DNA of 64,000 nt from Brachypodium distachyon (GCF_000005505.3 NC_016134.3:18272624-18336623); one strand, 5' to 3'. Shown: positions 12,164-23,486, counted from the first letter of the stretch. Made by a program: numbers and translations. The notes: generated by a model not told the origin, from the letters alone.

Positions 12164-13316
12164 GCACATATGGATAGAAGTTAAAACCTTTTCAAGCACA
12201 CCAAGCAAAAAAAAAAACAGATAAAGAGGAACTTTGAGAGGCTGAGAGCTTACCTTTCTTTTTGTATTCTTGCGGTGGAAGAAACTAAAATACTATGAAA
12301 ATGTTTTTAAAAATACATAGGTGCATGTTTCTTGAAAAAGTAAAAAGGAATTAATTGTTCCTCTGAGTATATTTCGACTCGTTCTCCTGTCTCTTCATGG
12401 GAACCGGCTGATTCCAGCTCCTGTCCTATAATAGTCTCGTTCTTATTAAGATCATGCTAACTACCTTTGGCACGTTGTCGTTATGGGATTTGTTGTCATA
12501 CAGCGGCTGAAAAGACCAGCTACCCCGTGATTTTTAAATCTCCTGCGAGAGGAACCCTGCTACTTTGCCGTTATTACTTTTATGTGCTAGCGTCGTTTAT
12601 AGGTAATTGTACGTTAGCTGCGACACAGAGTGGCATGCCATTTCACTACCGGCTGTGATGTTTTTGTGTTGGCCATAGTATTGCCATTTGTTCCCATTTT
12701 GAAGTTGACTTCCTCCGTCGATCTCCATCTCTAAAGCATTGGCTGAATAAAATCGGTATGTTCCTAATACATATGTCGTCGGAGCAAGGGCCGTTATTAC
12801 CAATTAAAGTTTAAGTAAATTTCACCTCTTACCTTTGTTTGTAAATTTTGTGCCAGTATTTTATCTCATATTTGTGTCATATTTTAGCTCTTGTTGTTAC
12901 ATTGTGACGCAATTTATCCAATTTTAACAACATTTTTTGCAAGTCTTATCACGCTGGCCTAAATAACAGCCTACATATGTTAGATGACTGGATGCCAAAT
13001 CGAAAGCATAAAGTTTCACGGTGCTTTCTCTCCTGCCCGATCCAACCGACCCGCTTACAAGTGATCCAATATCCTAGTCAGCATGATTTGGCCCGACTCG
13101 CTTACATGCACAATCCAATGCCATGTCCTCCCGACAACATCTCTAGCAGTTACCGAACTAGGGCGGCCCGAACTTAGCTTTCGGTTTTCGGCCAAAAAAA
13201 ACGGCCCGACCAGCTACCAAAACCTGGTTCGGCCCGAATTTTTTTTGCGGTGAACCGAAACAATACCTCCGTCGCTCGTATATCTACGGCTTCGAGGGGG
13301 CTTTTCGGTTCCTAAT
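12164..13316. other. Intergenic spacer
   Basis: No supportable gene or repeat was recognised. Short open frames here lack composition or motifs suggesting coding. The last part (about 13160-13260) contains TTCGG-rich tracts with runs of A and T. Confidence 0.5.
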
Positions 13317-13880
13317 TTGAAACTCCCTCCGCCGCATTCCACCACCGTGCCACCGCTAGATTTCACTGCGCTACCGCTATTTTCCGCCATGAGCCACTCT
13401 GCCCCTTCTTCGTCGCGCCACTGCCGACGGTCGGTTTCCTCGCCGCAGGGAAACCCTAACCCTAACCCGCCGGACATTTCACCGCCGTGGTGGGGAAATA
13501 GGACCACAGCCACGCTCCTCACCCCCGCCAACGGGGTGAGCCTAGGCGCTCGCCGGTGGTACTACCACCGGGAGCTCAGCGTGGACGCGCGCCACCGTTG
13601 GTTGGCGTTCCTCGCGGAGGAGGAGCGGCAGATCGAGGCCGGTGGAACCGCCGCTCCCGCGCCGCCGCAGCCGGAGAAGGTGGACGCGCCGGATGCTGAG
13701 GAGGTGGAAGGGCCGCCGGGGGCTGAGGAGGTGGACGAGGTCACGCGCCTTGTACTGGAGCAGTCCAAGGCCAGCTTGGCCGAGGACGACGCTCGCCGGG
13801 CCGCCATCGAGCATGCCTAGGTCGATGCCGCCATCGAGCTCTCCCGAGTGGAGGCGGTCATCAACATCGACGACGACTAG
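13317..13880 (+). CDS. Hypothetical GC-rich ORF, with an in-frame amber near its end
   Basis: I do not recognise this protein. The frame is open for 167 codons (13317-13820). The sequence changes abruptly from AT-rich spacer to GC-rich, codon-third-position-rich DNA, as grass exons do. The N-terminal part is Pro/Ser-rich and low complexity. The middle (about residues 79-105) has an aromatic and charged segment RRWYYHRELSVDARHRWLAF, then an acidic, Pro/Ala-rich region. The C-terminal part has a helical, UIM-like segment. After the TAG at 13818-13820 the same frame continues for 19 codons with a second similar segment, AAIELSRVEA, before the stop at 13878-13880. The first stop may therefore be a recent nonsense change. 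It could be an exon of an unannotated gene, a gene fragment in a non-autonomous element, or a chance ORF. No TATA box was confidently placed. Confidence 0.4.
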
Positions 13881-13934
13881 TTCTTGTTTTTTTTATTTTA
13901 TCTATGTATGTTAATCTCTGTTCTAGTGTATGCA

Positions 13935-13961
13935 ATGATGATGATGATGATGATGATGATG
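13935..13961. repeat. (ATG)9 microsatellite
   Basis: Nine perfect ATG units just downstream of the orphan ORF. Confidence 0.95.
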
Positions 13962-14603
13962 TGAACTAGTCGGTTTAAATCAATGTTAGTTCTGTTCACG
14001 CACGAATGAGTTTTTTTGAAAGTTCGGTTTTGAATTCGGTTTCTGTTCTGCGCATCGTGTTTCAAAACTGAATTTTGTTTTTCAGTTCAACCGAACTCGG
14101 CCAGTTTCAGTAACCAAGCATCTGACAGTTTGACCAGCAACACTGTCTGGCTCAACCAAAACAGCAGTGGTGTGTCTAGTTTTTTTTTTCAGTCTGGCAA
14201 ACTGAGAACTGAAGCAAGCAAGGAAAGGTGTCAGATGGGTCGGGTGGATTGAGTAGAAGAGAAAAAGTTTGAAAATTTAAGCTTTCCATTGGAATCCAGT
14301 CATCTACCATGTAGGCATAATATGTGGCTCGTCCTGTCAAATTCGGAGGAATTTTTGTTAAAGTGGGTAAAATGTGGTACAGTGTCACAATATAGAGGAT
14401 GAAATATTAACACCTAATTTAAATGGATAAAAACTATCAAAAATCAAGAACATGGGGTAAACGTGAAATATTCAGTTCTAATTTTTTTTATAACCTGTGG
14501 TACCGGAGGTTTATGACATGCTCTTGTCACCGGAACTGGGGATAGCACGGCAGAAGATCCCTAGACAAGGTGGTTAGCCGCTCCAATCTCGGCATCTCCA
14601 CTG

Positions 14604-14645
14604 GGTCGTATAGGATTTCCTTCCCGGAAAAAATCCTATACGACC
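14604..14645. repeat. Perfect 15-bp inverted repeat with a third direct copy
   Basis: GGTCGTATAGGATTT at 14604-14618 is followed, after 12 nt, by its exact complement at 14631-14645. A third copy, in direct orientation, is at 14793-14807. It is not part of any element I recognise. Confidence 0.9.
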
Positions 14646-14909
14646 TGCAGTTGTGCGACCCGCCGCTGGAACCAGCCATGAGCCGTTCGATCAGGAACGA
14701 ATCAGTTAGGATCCGGAGTCTGGTTTGTTTTACGATTTGATCGGCAGATCCAGCGATCGGGGACTGGTTCATGGTTGGGTCCAGCGCCACTGGGTCGTAT
14801 AGGATTTCCTTCCTCCTCGCACCAGATTCCATCGGCTCGATCACGACAGTCAAGACCACAATACCAGCTTAAAGATTGTATACGACTATACGAGTACAAC
14901 ACCCTGCAG

Positions 14910-15319
14910 GAGGAATAAACTTATTTGCCTGTCATCTTCTCAAGTTTGCGGCAGAAGGATCTTGCGAAGTATCTGCGTCATGAGGATAAAATATTGGATG
15001 GATAAGCTCTTGGATATGCACCGAGCAATGCATGAGTAATTAAATCTAAGAGCATACTTAAGTTTTGGCCGGCCAGTTTACCAGTAATTTTGAGAGAGTC
15101 CACTCTTGGCACCCAATTATGATGTAGATTCGAAGCTTGAGCACATTACAGACATCCCAAAATTTTGCTTTCCTGAATAGTTCAAGTCCATATACGAGTA
15201 GATTATTAGAGCTTGCGTACTGGTCAGCGCTGCCTTTTGGTGATTAAATCAATTATCGTAACAGCATTCACAAGTACATCTCAAGAGTACTCAAAAGAAA
15301 AACATAAAACCTGAAAAGA
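14910..15319. other. Intergenic spacer
   Basis: Nothing recognisable was seen between the hairpin repeat region and the LINE fragment. Confidence 0.4.
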
Positions 15320-16262
15320 TCATCCATTATCCAGCCTACGCTCAACGCGCCACCCAAACTGGCTGTAGAAAGCCCGTGCTACCGTCTCCATACGGCTGCA
15401 CCCAAAATCCATAAAATTCTTGGCCCCGGTCGGAAGCAGTGGGGACCAAGTACGGAGCCAGTACGCCGCCCGACAGATCATCTGCAAAAAATTGGAAACT
15501 GTCTTTCTGTTAAAAACAAGGTCATTCCGACAATTCCAAATAAACCAACAAATCGCACAAGACCCAACAAGAATGAGCGATTTGAGAGATTTCTCCATCC
15601 CAAGGAGTCAACGACCAAACATATTCGAGATGAAAGTTGGTGGTGGTGGATTAAAAGTCACAAAGACAACTCTCCACACCAAGCGCGCCACAGGACAATC
15701 GAAAAAAGGTGATGAATAGTTTCATTTTGATCACAAAAGACACACACCTTTTGCAACAAGCCAATTTTTTTTATCCAAGTTATCCTTAGTGAGTACAATC
15801 CCTCGGCATAGGAGCCATGCAAATATTTTAATCTTGAGAGGCATCTTAAGTTTTCAAATAATTTTATGGCGAAACTGAGAATCGGTATTAATCATGAATT
15901 GATAAAAAGAGTTCACGGAGTACGATCCCGAAGAAGACAACACCCAGAAAAAAGAATCTGCTTGGTCAACAAGCTGAACTGTAGCAAGCTTTGCACACGG
16001 CTCCTCCCAAACAAATAATTTCGCCCTAACAATATTCCTCATAAAGACAATATTTGGAGGCACAGTCGTCATCACCTCTGCAACAAAAGCCTGATGATTC
16101 AACGCAATCCTATGAAAAGAGGAAAACTGGTCCTTGAGAGAAATGTGCCGCAACCACCTATCTTTCCAAAAGTTCACAGCCAAACCACAGTTGACAGTAA
16201 ACGAAACATGAGGGGAAAAAATGGTCTCACCCTCAACAAACCCTTCCAAAAAGGGGAGTCAG
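15320..16262 (-). pseudogene. LINE ORF2 C-terminal fragment, minus strand
   Basis: Two minus-strand open pieces (15854-16249 and 15320-15598) carry the C-terminal zf-RVT region of plant L1 ORF2. The first has FWKDRWLRH followed by a SSSGSYSVNSFYQF stretch. The second has CWFIWNCRNDLVFN, the familiar WxxRND-type end. They lie in the right order with a frameshift between them. Upstream reverse transcriptase and endonuclease are absent, so this is a 5'-truncated copy, common for LINE insertions. It is a different copy from the LINE at 6590. No function is expected. Confidence 0.75.
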
Positions 16263-16586
16263 ACGCTCTCGACTCAACCTGGGACAGAGATTTTGCATAA
16301 AGTGAAAGCTCTGTCTACGTACCTCTTGTACTGCAAACTTTTATATGTATTCCGGGTATAACAACTAGGAAAACAAAAGTATGCAAAGACTATTCTACCA
16401 TGTCCAGAACCCAGCAATTGGTAGTACCCATTCTTAAGCGAGCTAATCGATCCCATTAAATAATTCACGGCCATGGTCCTACCGCAGCATATCTATAAAC
16501 TCTATAATGTCGAAGCAATTGGTAGCAATTTAGCAACGTGCAACCTGCACGTGCAACCTATCCGCGTCTTCTAATAATCCCATCTT

Positions 16587-17140
16587 CTAGTTTCGCATGT
16601 CAGCCCGGCCGCTCGATCTCCTTGCACGACATGGTCTGCCTCGCGCTGCCACGCAGTGACTCCGCCACCATTGCGCGCTGCACCAGCCACGGCCTAGCTC
16701 TGTCCCCGCCGCCCACGGACTCAGCTCCGGCCGCCGCCGAGCGCCGTCCCCGCCGCCCACGGGCTGAGCCCCGACAGCCGCGTTGTTGACTGGGGGCCAT
16801 CGCCTGGGAAAGAGGAGGAGGGTAGGGCCTGCGACCATGGCGAGCGGCGGCGACGAGCAGCAGAGGCGTCGGGGAAGCGGTGGCTGCGAGGCAGCGAGCA
16901 GCAGGCGGCGAGCGGTGGCGGCATAGGGGAAGCGGCGGCTGTGACGAGGCAGCGAGCAGCAGAGGCGGCGAGCGGCGGCGACGAGCAGCAGCTGCGTGGT
17001 GAGCGGAGGCGGCAACGCGTCGAGCGGGTGCGCGCGAGAGGACGGGCTCGGGGTCGGCGGCCGCAAACAGCAGCTGTGCGGGCAACGGCGGCTGCGGCGG
17101 CGCGACGCGAGGGAGATGCCCGATGAGGAGAGGATCGAGA
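16587..17140. other. GC-rich low-complexity block
   Basis: Dense GGCGGC/GCAGCG repeats give long open frames on both strands (for example 16600-17085 minus), but the predicted peptides are Ala/Arg/Pro/Ser mixtures with no domain. I treat it as compositional. It could be the CpG-rich 5' end of a lost gene. Confidence 0.5.
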
Positions 17141-18009
17141 GGAGTAGAGGACCAGCTCGGGTCAGGAGGTGACCTAATGCGTTCGCTTGGGCTAGATTGA
17201 CTGTGGGTTCACGTGGACTAGATTGACCGTGGATTAATACTGGGCTTTGATTAGCTTGGGCTTTTGCTACAGTCTTTTGTCGGGCTGCTAGCTACTTAAA
17301 GATGTTGACAATGAACCCTTGTAGACTATTATCTATGCCTTCACATATACAACCAAATATAAACTATTCTAAAAAATATACAACCAAATATAAACAAGCC
17401 GTTGAATATGATCTAAACAACCAAAATAGCTTCCTAAGAAAATAAGCCAGCAAGAATTGCCGCCTCGACTAGCAAACCACCTGCAATAATGAGACCAGTA
17501 AGAATTTATATTATTTGAATCTTTTTTGAAATGCATACTTTCTCAGGTGTTGAATTATATATGTACATACACCAATATCATATTGTTTCGAACTTCTATC
17601 TATACAGCTATCAGGAACTCTCGGATTTCCGCGGCAACACGTGGGGAATCCACTTGTATATATACAATCTCCGTTCCAAAACACATGACCCATAACTTCT
17701 GTGGTACGGTGTCACCACTATAGAGGATAAAGTCCAGCTTTTACCTCTCTTTTGATTTTTAATCCGATAAATCAAATAACAAATATAGAAAATGTTTCTA
17801 AGGATTTCAATTTCGAAATTCTCTATAAATTTCTTTGAGTAAGATAAGAATATGCATCCGCATGTCGAAGCCTCAATTTCTGGACATCCGTTTCTTCCAA
17901 GTAAACAGCAGTCATTTACTAGTAGGGAGTAGCAATTCGTGACAAGTAGCTAGTGACACAATTTACCAATTTCTTTTATACAACCATGCTGGATTATATA
18001 ACGCAATTG
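17141..18009. other. Intergenic spacer
   Basis: AT-rich. No gene or element was recognised before the SINE. Confidence 0.4.
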
Positions 18010-18022
18010 GTTTAACGAGATT

Positions 18023-18142
18023 TTTTTGAGGGAAAGACCGCAGGAAAAACACCTAAAGTATATTGTGAGTGGCAGGATTTGAACCGTTATGGATGGAGTC
18101 ATGAACCTACAACTCCACCACCACACCAAAAATGTTCCTCCC
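18023..18142 (-). mobile_element. tRNA-derived SINE, copy 1
   Basis: A 120-bp insertion flanked by 13-bp duplications GTTTAACGAGATT (18010-18022) and GTTTAACAAGATT (18143-18155). On the minus strand it contains a good RNA polymerase III A box (TGGTGGAGTTG) and B box (GGTTCAAATCC) 24 nt apart, and it ends in a short A-run. The structure is that of a SINE mobilised by LINE machinery. It resembles the Au-type SINEs of grasses, but family assignment is from memory. A second copy is at 57500-57619. Confidence 0.85.
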
Positions 18143-18181
18143 GTTTAACAAGATTCATGGCATGGAGATGAATTCTGAATG

Positions 18182-18267
18182 ACACGCTGAGTCAACTTGT
18201 TGAGTTAGGTGGACTTAGCTTCTAACACGCTGAGTCAACTTGTTGAGTTAGGTGGACTTAGCTTCTA
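18182..18267. repeat. Perfect 43-bp tandem duplication
   Basis: Units 18182-18224 and 18225-18267 are identical, each starting ACACGCTGAGTCAACTTGTT. It lies 27 bp past the SINE's right duplication. Confidence 0.92.
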
Positions 18268-18715
18268 ATTCATGCTTTGGCCCTACCTAACGATGCGACT
18301 TTCAAACAGGTTAAACCCTGCCAACCTTTACAAATGTCAAAAAACTTTAAAGATGAACTAAAAACTGCGTACGATGGTTTTCGTACGACAAATTACGATC
18401 ATTTTTTTCTCCTCTAATTGTCCCTGGCCAGACCAAGCCAAAAAAGACCAAGCCCAATAACACCACGCTGCATGTCGTACATAAATCTTACAAAATAATC
18501 GTTTTGCATAACACTGCCAACTAAACCTTGTGGGCAAAAACAAAGAGTCATGCACGTACGTACGTCTACGCATCTAGCTGTAATGAGCTTTCTAGACTGA
18601 GTAGATTGTGTTTTCTTTGCAATTTTATCCTTTTTTTTTTCTTGTTGTTCACCTTTGTTTGTACATGTAACCATTTATTTTTATATTTTTTCTTTCTTCA
18701 AAATGCAACCGAGTG

Positions 18716-19215
18716 GTTATATAATATTTATTAAAAAGAACGGCCAGAAATCCAGTACAATGCCGTCAAGCGACTACAACGCCACAGGTGGCAGTGAAAC
18801 AAAAAACACTGTACGTTGCTAAAAGCAACTCGCTTATACTAAGGGTTGAAAAGGAGAACCTTGCCGTTAGTAGCCCGGCCCTCTCCAAACAAGTCGCCTC
18901 CTCAAGGATCTGCCGCAACCCCCTTACGCACGAAGGTGAAGCTCCATTGACCACGTCGTTCCGGTGAGTTCAGGTGGACCAAAATTCCAATGTGGTCGCC
19001 ATCCAGTATCCTTATGAGCCTCACGAGGAACCGAAAGAGAGGCCCACCACTCCTGAATGTCCGAGCCACATCCCGCCGCCAGTCTGTCTGGTCCCAAAGC
19101 ATCAGGATGGGCTTCCAAACCTGCCTCACCACAACGCAACCCAGTAGTAAGTGTGAAATGTTCTCCGGCTCTTGGTCGCAATTGCGGAGACCTCGCTGGA
19201 TGCGGTAGCCCACGC
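18716..19215 (-). pseudogene. LINE 3' fragment (zf-RVT region), minus strand
   Basis: The minus-strand frame 19213-18902 encodes an L1 ORF2 C-terminal zinc-binding segment: YRIQRGLRNCDQEPENISHL followed by LLGCVVVRQVW, which fits the C..C..H..C pattern of zf-RVT (one Cys of the usual pair is not obvious). Downstream on the same strand, 18901-18716 looks like the LINE 3' untranslated tail, ending CCGTTCTTTTTAATAAATAT. The 5' part of the LINE is missing. It is the third distinct LINE remnant in the window, with a much more GC-rich coding part than the one at 6590, so it is probably a different family. Confidence 0.7.
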
Positions 19216-19651
19216 CACTCCATCTAGTGGGGTCGTTCCACGGCGCCCTGGAATGTCAAAAATACACGTCGGTGAGGGGAATCGAACTCTAGACCTCATG
19301 CAAGAGTCACCAAAATCAGTTTGGTAACCAACCGAACCATCTTCTTGTTTATATTAATAGATTCACCATAGGCTACCTACTGTCATAAAAATATGTTGCC
19401 ACCTTTTATCTTTTTTCCCTTTCCCCTTCCTTTCTTTCACGAGCCCTTATAGTCGACATACCCGACCCAATTAATACACCACTTGTCGCTGCAGCTAGAT
19501 CGTCCTTCAATGGTCTCCATCCGTTTGTGCCATCTCACTCCAAGTTGGTTTCTCCTCACCTCCTTCCACCTACGTTATCGATCTCGATCATCAGCTATGT
19601 TGCAGGAATCCATGAAGCTTCCTTTCACGGATTGGGCGTCCATATCTAGCT

Positions 19652-19656
19652 ATTAT
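19652..19656. repeat. Target-site duplication of element A (left)
   Basis: ATTAT immediately precedes the 5' LTR. The identical ATTAT follows the 3' LTR at 57387-57391. Confidence 0.93.
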
Positions 19657-20469
19657 TGTCGGGCGAATGACCCCGGGTAGGGACATGACGACATAACTCT
19701 AGCAGAGATGACGGAGGCAAAGCCGGCATGGTTATGCATGTCGGCATCGTAACGCCAAACTAACACTAAGCCGGCATCTCAGGCGTATGCTGGCATGACT
19801 ATCTTGTCTTATGAGTTTGCAGGATAAGGACGAGCACCTTGATCTCGGCTATGGCCGAGATCTCTCAACGGTCTTATCCTGACCACGCGGTGCAGAGTAA
19901 AGCAGTGCCATCATTATCTCAGAAAAGCAGTTAGCGCTTACGTACCGGTGTCAGGTGACTGCACAAAAGAAGCAACGAAAGAGAATCTCTGACGGAAGCC
20001 GGCAGATGATAGTTGTACTCATTGCAGGGTGCCAGGGAAAAGGAAAAATGTCTTGTCTCGTACGGTTCTACCTGGAGGGAACCAAGCCGCGTGCCCGAGG
20101 GGGCCCAAAGAAGATGACGTTAGACTCGGTCCACATGTCAGTGTGACATGGGCGGCCTATAAATAGAACCTTACCCCTCTGTAGAGAGGGATGGAGCATT
20201 TAGACATCTAGGGTTTCCCCTTCTTCTTCTTCTTCCTCAAGAATACATCTCAAGGAGCACCATTATAGAGCTTGCCTATCTCGGCTAATACAACAAAGCA
20301 GGAGTAGGAGTCTTACCTTGGCAAGAGGGCTCCGAACCTGGGTAAATCTGTGTGTGCTTGTGTAACTTGTGCGTGTTTCCCTTCACGTCCTCCCTCCTCT
20401 GGTTCCTCCTTCGTCCATGGGCCCTAAGTTAAGCCATCCTATGACATCTGCCTTGACACCACCACGACA
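19657..20469 (+). repeat. 5' LTR of element A
   Basis: 813 bp, TGTCGGGCGAATGACC to CCACCACGACA. A TATA box (CCTATAAATAG) at 20156-20166 would start genomic RNA nearby. CGAACCTGGGTAAA at 20333-20346 is shared with the other Tat-like LTRs here. It carries about 26 bp near 19720 that the 3' LTR lacks. Confidence 0.93.
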
Positions 20470-20470
20470 G

Positions 20471-20490
20471 TTGGCGCCCACCGTGGGGCC
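20471..20490 (+). other. Primer-binding site of element A
   Basis: TTGGCGCCCACCGTGGGGCC begins one base after the LTR end, the usual position for tRNA priming of minus-strand DNA. The tRNA was not identified. Confidence 0.75.
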
Positions 20491-22550
20491 AGCAGCAGCG
20501 CTGGCTGGAGTTTTCATCCAGACGGGAAACTTCCTCGTCACCGGAGAGCGCGTGGTCTCCGGTTTGGTCCAGAGATTCGGCTCTCTGGGCTTCATCGATA
20601 ACAACACGGGCTGCTTCAACGACGCACCGCTTCCCTGCGCGGGCCGCTTCATCAACTTCGGCACGCACGAGGTTTATGTTGCGACTGACAGCCCTTGCAG
20701 GTACCCAGAGCAGGTGGTGGTCGCCGAAGACCCCCCCCCCCCCGCCATCCGCACGATTCGTGGCCGGCACGTCGACTGTCCTACTGACCGTGTGGAGGTC
20801 ATGGTGACGACTCATGGTGTTGATGCTGCAAGGGACGTTGCAGGAAGTGGCGCGGCCCCAACCAAATCCGGCAGAACGGCAAAACTCCCGTTGGAGAAGC
20901 CGGAAAACATCGCTGCTCAAGCCGGCACGTCGGCCTTGCCGTCGAAGCCGACCCAGCTCCAGGCCTCCATCAAACGGCTGACTACGCCGGTGGCGTCGAA
21001 CGCTAACCCGACCCAGTTGCAGGAAGAGTTGGAGTTTGAGCGACAAAAGCTGCTGAAGGAAGCTGTTGACGTCGCTGACGCTCGGCAACAACTGGATATT
21101 TCGCTCCGTGCGTATAACAAAGCCTATGGTCTTAGTTCTACTGCGTTTACTAACCCTAGCCGAGTTGGGGAGGTGCGTAACTGTGGCAAGAATTTGAATG
21201 CCGAGATGACAAGAGATGGCAGTGGTGTGCCGGCAGTATCGGCAAGTTACGCCTCGGCGCTAAAGCCAAAATACAAACCCCTGTCAAGAATCTTAGAGCT
21301 GCTGAGGCTGCGGCTGAGGAGCTACCGAATCTTACCGGAGAGGCACTCCGACAGCAGTAGCTGCGCGTGAAATAGCTGCTCCGCATAGCTAATGAGCAGA
21401 ATGAGCCATACATGAGAATGCACGACAAGCCCGGTGCATCTCAAGTTATCCACTCGGCAGCGGATGCCGGAGGCCGAGTTGACAAGCAAGCGTCTTCGCC
21501 TGGTGGCAAGCGAGACAAAAGTGTCAATTCAGGCCGGGATAAGCAGCTGGAGCATTATGACCCAGCCATGGCCGAGAAACAGATAGTCAAAAGAGTTGAT
21601 GACAGCCAGAGTGGCCTACGTCCCGGCGACAATCGTCGAGACCAGCAAGAGCGCTACTCGTTTGATCATGGACACCGACCTCGGGGTCCGGCACCCAATA
21701 CTGCTGCAGGTCAGCAGGGTGTCGGGCGTAACCCCCCGTATCAAGGTGAAAATTGCCGGTATGACCGTTACGATGACGGATATTCGGCCATGGGCGACGA
21801 GGGTTATATCAGGCGAGAGTGTGATAATCTTGGCCCGCTCGGAGCCCGAGTTGGGAACAGGCAAGTGTCGCCCTTGGATGCCCGACATCGGCTTGACATA
21901 ATTTATCTGTCTGAGCTTCTGGAGGAGCAAGGCCCTCCGGGACCGCGTTACTTTGTGCATCGGATCATGAGGGAGAGACCAGCCCCGGGTTTCCAGCTGC
22001 CCAGGGGTACGAGAACATATGACAGTAGCGCTAAGCCGGAAGATTGGCTGGAAGACTATGTCACTGCAGTAAGTGTGGCAGGCGGCAACCGCAGATGGGC
22101 GTACGTTATGTACGCCAGATGCTTGTAGGGCCGGCGAGGATATGGCTGAACAATTTGCCGGAAGGCAGCATCAATTGCTGGATAGACTTTGAAGAAGCCT
22201 TTGTCAGCAAGTTCACTAGCACCTACAAGAGGCCAAACCGTCCTCAACAGTTGTCCATGTGCAAGCAAAGAGACAACGAGACTGACCGGGATTACCTGAC
22301 AAGATGAAATAATCTCTGCAATTCCTGCGAAGGGATAGTGGAATCACAAGCTATAGCATGGTTTGCCCAAGGATGCCGGCACGGCAGCATGTTGTGGCAA
22401 AAGCTGCAAAGAGAGATGCCGGCTACCCTATCTGAGATGATCCAAATCGCCGACATGTATGCACCCAGTGATCCGACTCAACCATCGCTGATGCCGGCAG
22501 AATCGCAAAGGGAGCAGTCGACATACAATCCTGCTAGGGTATTCCGGAGG
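20472..22550 (+). pseudogene. Element A gag, first part
   Basis: Gag forms the particle that packages element RNA. The frame is open from inside the LTR through 21370, then shifts. 21412-22128 encodes the region leading into the gag domain (LPRGTRTYDSSAKPEDWLED near its end). Another frameshift follows, and the domain continues in 22044-22307 with MLVGPARIWLNNLPEGSI and FTSTYKRPNRP, then a stop, then 22338-22592 with IQIADMYA. A run of C at 20731-20744 is a likely slippage site. Coding is cut at 22550 by element B, and the same reading resumes at about 46852 beyond it. The start codon is uncertain: the first in-frame ATG (20418) lies in the LTR. Confidence 0.8.
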
Positions 22551-22555
22551 AATGA

Positions 22556-23275
22556 TGTCGTAGCATGGGGCTCAGACACCGGGGATGCGTGAGCATCCCC
22601 TTTTAGGTTCGGCAGTGGGCGACGGGGATCGCTTCGGCGATCGCCGGCGGGGCTGATGTAAAGCGCAGGGACACGATGAACACGAGAACGCTTTTACCCA
22701 GGTTTGGGCCACCCTGAGGTGTAAAACCCTACGTCCTACTTCCGAGTTTGTTGTTAGCTAGTGAACTAGGGTTTACAGGTTGCCGGGGGGAGTCCCCGGG
22801 TGCTCTCTCTTCTGGCTAAGTGCTACTTGCCACTTTTGGCTATTACTAGTAGTGAACTGAAGACCCGATCCTACAACTGAAACGGACCAAACCCTTTGAC
22901 CGTTGGCAGGAGTCCTCCTTTTATACCGAAGGAGATACCATAGGTGCCTCGGTGCATGGGTGACAAATGGCAAACAAAGAGCTAGGGCAGCTCGGCCCTG
23001 CTACGCTGGCTTGCATGCAGGTTGGGTAGCCTTGCAACTAGGGCCCTAGGTGCCTAAAATCTACACCAGGCCAGTCACTGTAGGCTGACTGGACGGGGAA
23101 TCCCCTTTCTGTTGGGGCATTTAATGCTTGAGTGTGCTTCACTCCTTGTCCTGACGAATCCTGCGCACGGGGAACCCGCCGTGCGGCCACGTGGCGTCGC
23201 TGTCCTGCCCACTCGGTCCTGCTCCTGTTGCGGGCGCCTGCGCCCGGGAACGCCCTTCCCGGCAAGTAACCTTCC
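22556..23275 (-). repeat. 3' LTR of element B, truncated on its inner side
   Basis: Clearly similar to the right LTR from TGTCGTAGCATGGGG to the GGCAAGTAACCTTCCC block at about 23258-23273. After that the two diverge, and about 190 bp of U3 plus the polypurine tract boundary are missing or replaced. A TATA-like TATAAAAGG on the minus strand is near 22918. Confidence 0.75.
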
Positions 23276-23476
23276 CCTTAAACACGGATTTCCGCTGTCT
23301 ATGCGCTGCTTCAAGGATTCTGCCGTTACGGGCAGAGTAGTGGGCACGAGATTTCCGCCCTAACCTCCCCCTTAAACACGGATGGTTAAGGCCACGCCCT
23401 GTGCTATCCTCTTGAAGCATAGTTATCCCCAGCGCACCCGTAGGATGCGGATGCGACCGTTGCTTAGCGTCGTGGT

Positions 23477-23486
23477 GCTATAAGAG
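23477..23486 (+). promoter_or_regulatory. TATA-like box of the antisense gene in B
   Basis: GCTATAAGAG lies 106 bp before the ATG at 23592, with a GC-rich leader between. The position suits a plant core promoter, but this is inferred from sequence alone. Confidence 0.4.

Noticed and set aside
16600..17085. Long overlapping open frames on the minus strand, 159-161 codons
   Set aside because: Pure GC-repeat composition. Several frames are open at once and the peptides are Ala/Arg/Pro/Ser low complexity with no motif.
18023..18142. A functional tRNA gene
   Set aside because: A and B boxes are present, but the sequence does not close into a cloverleaf and has SINE-type duplications and an A tail.
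20418..20469. In-frame ATG inside the LTR of element A as the gag start
   Set aside because: Not excluded, but LTR sequence before the primer site is not normally translated in gypsy elements. The start was left open.
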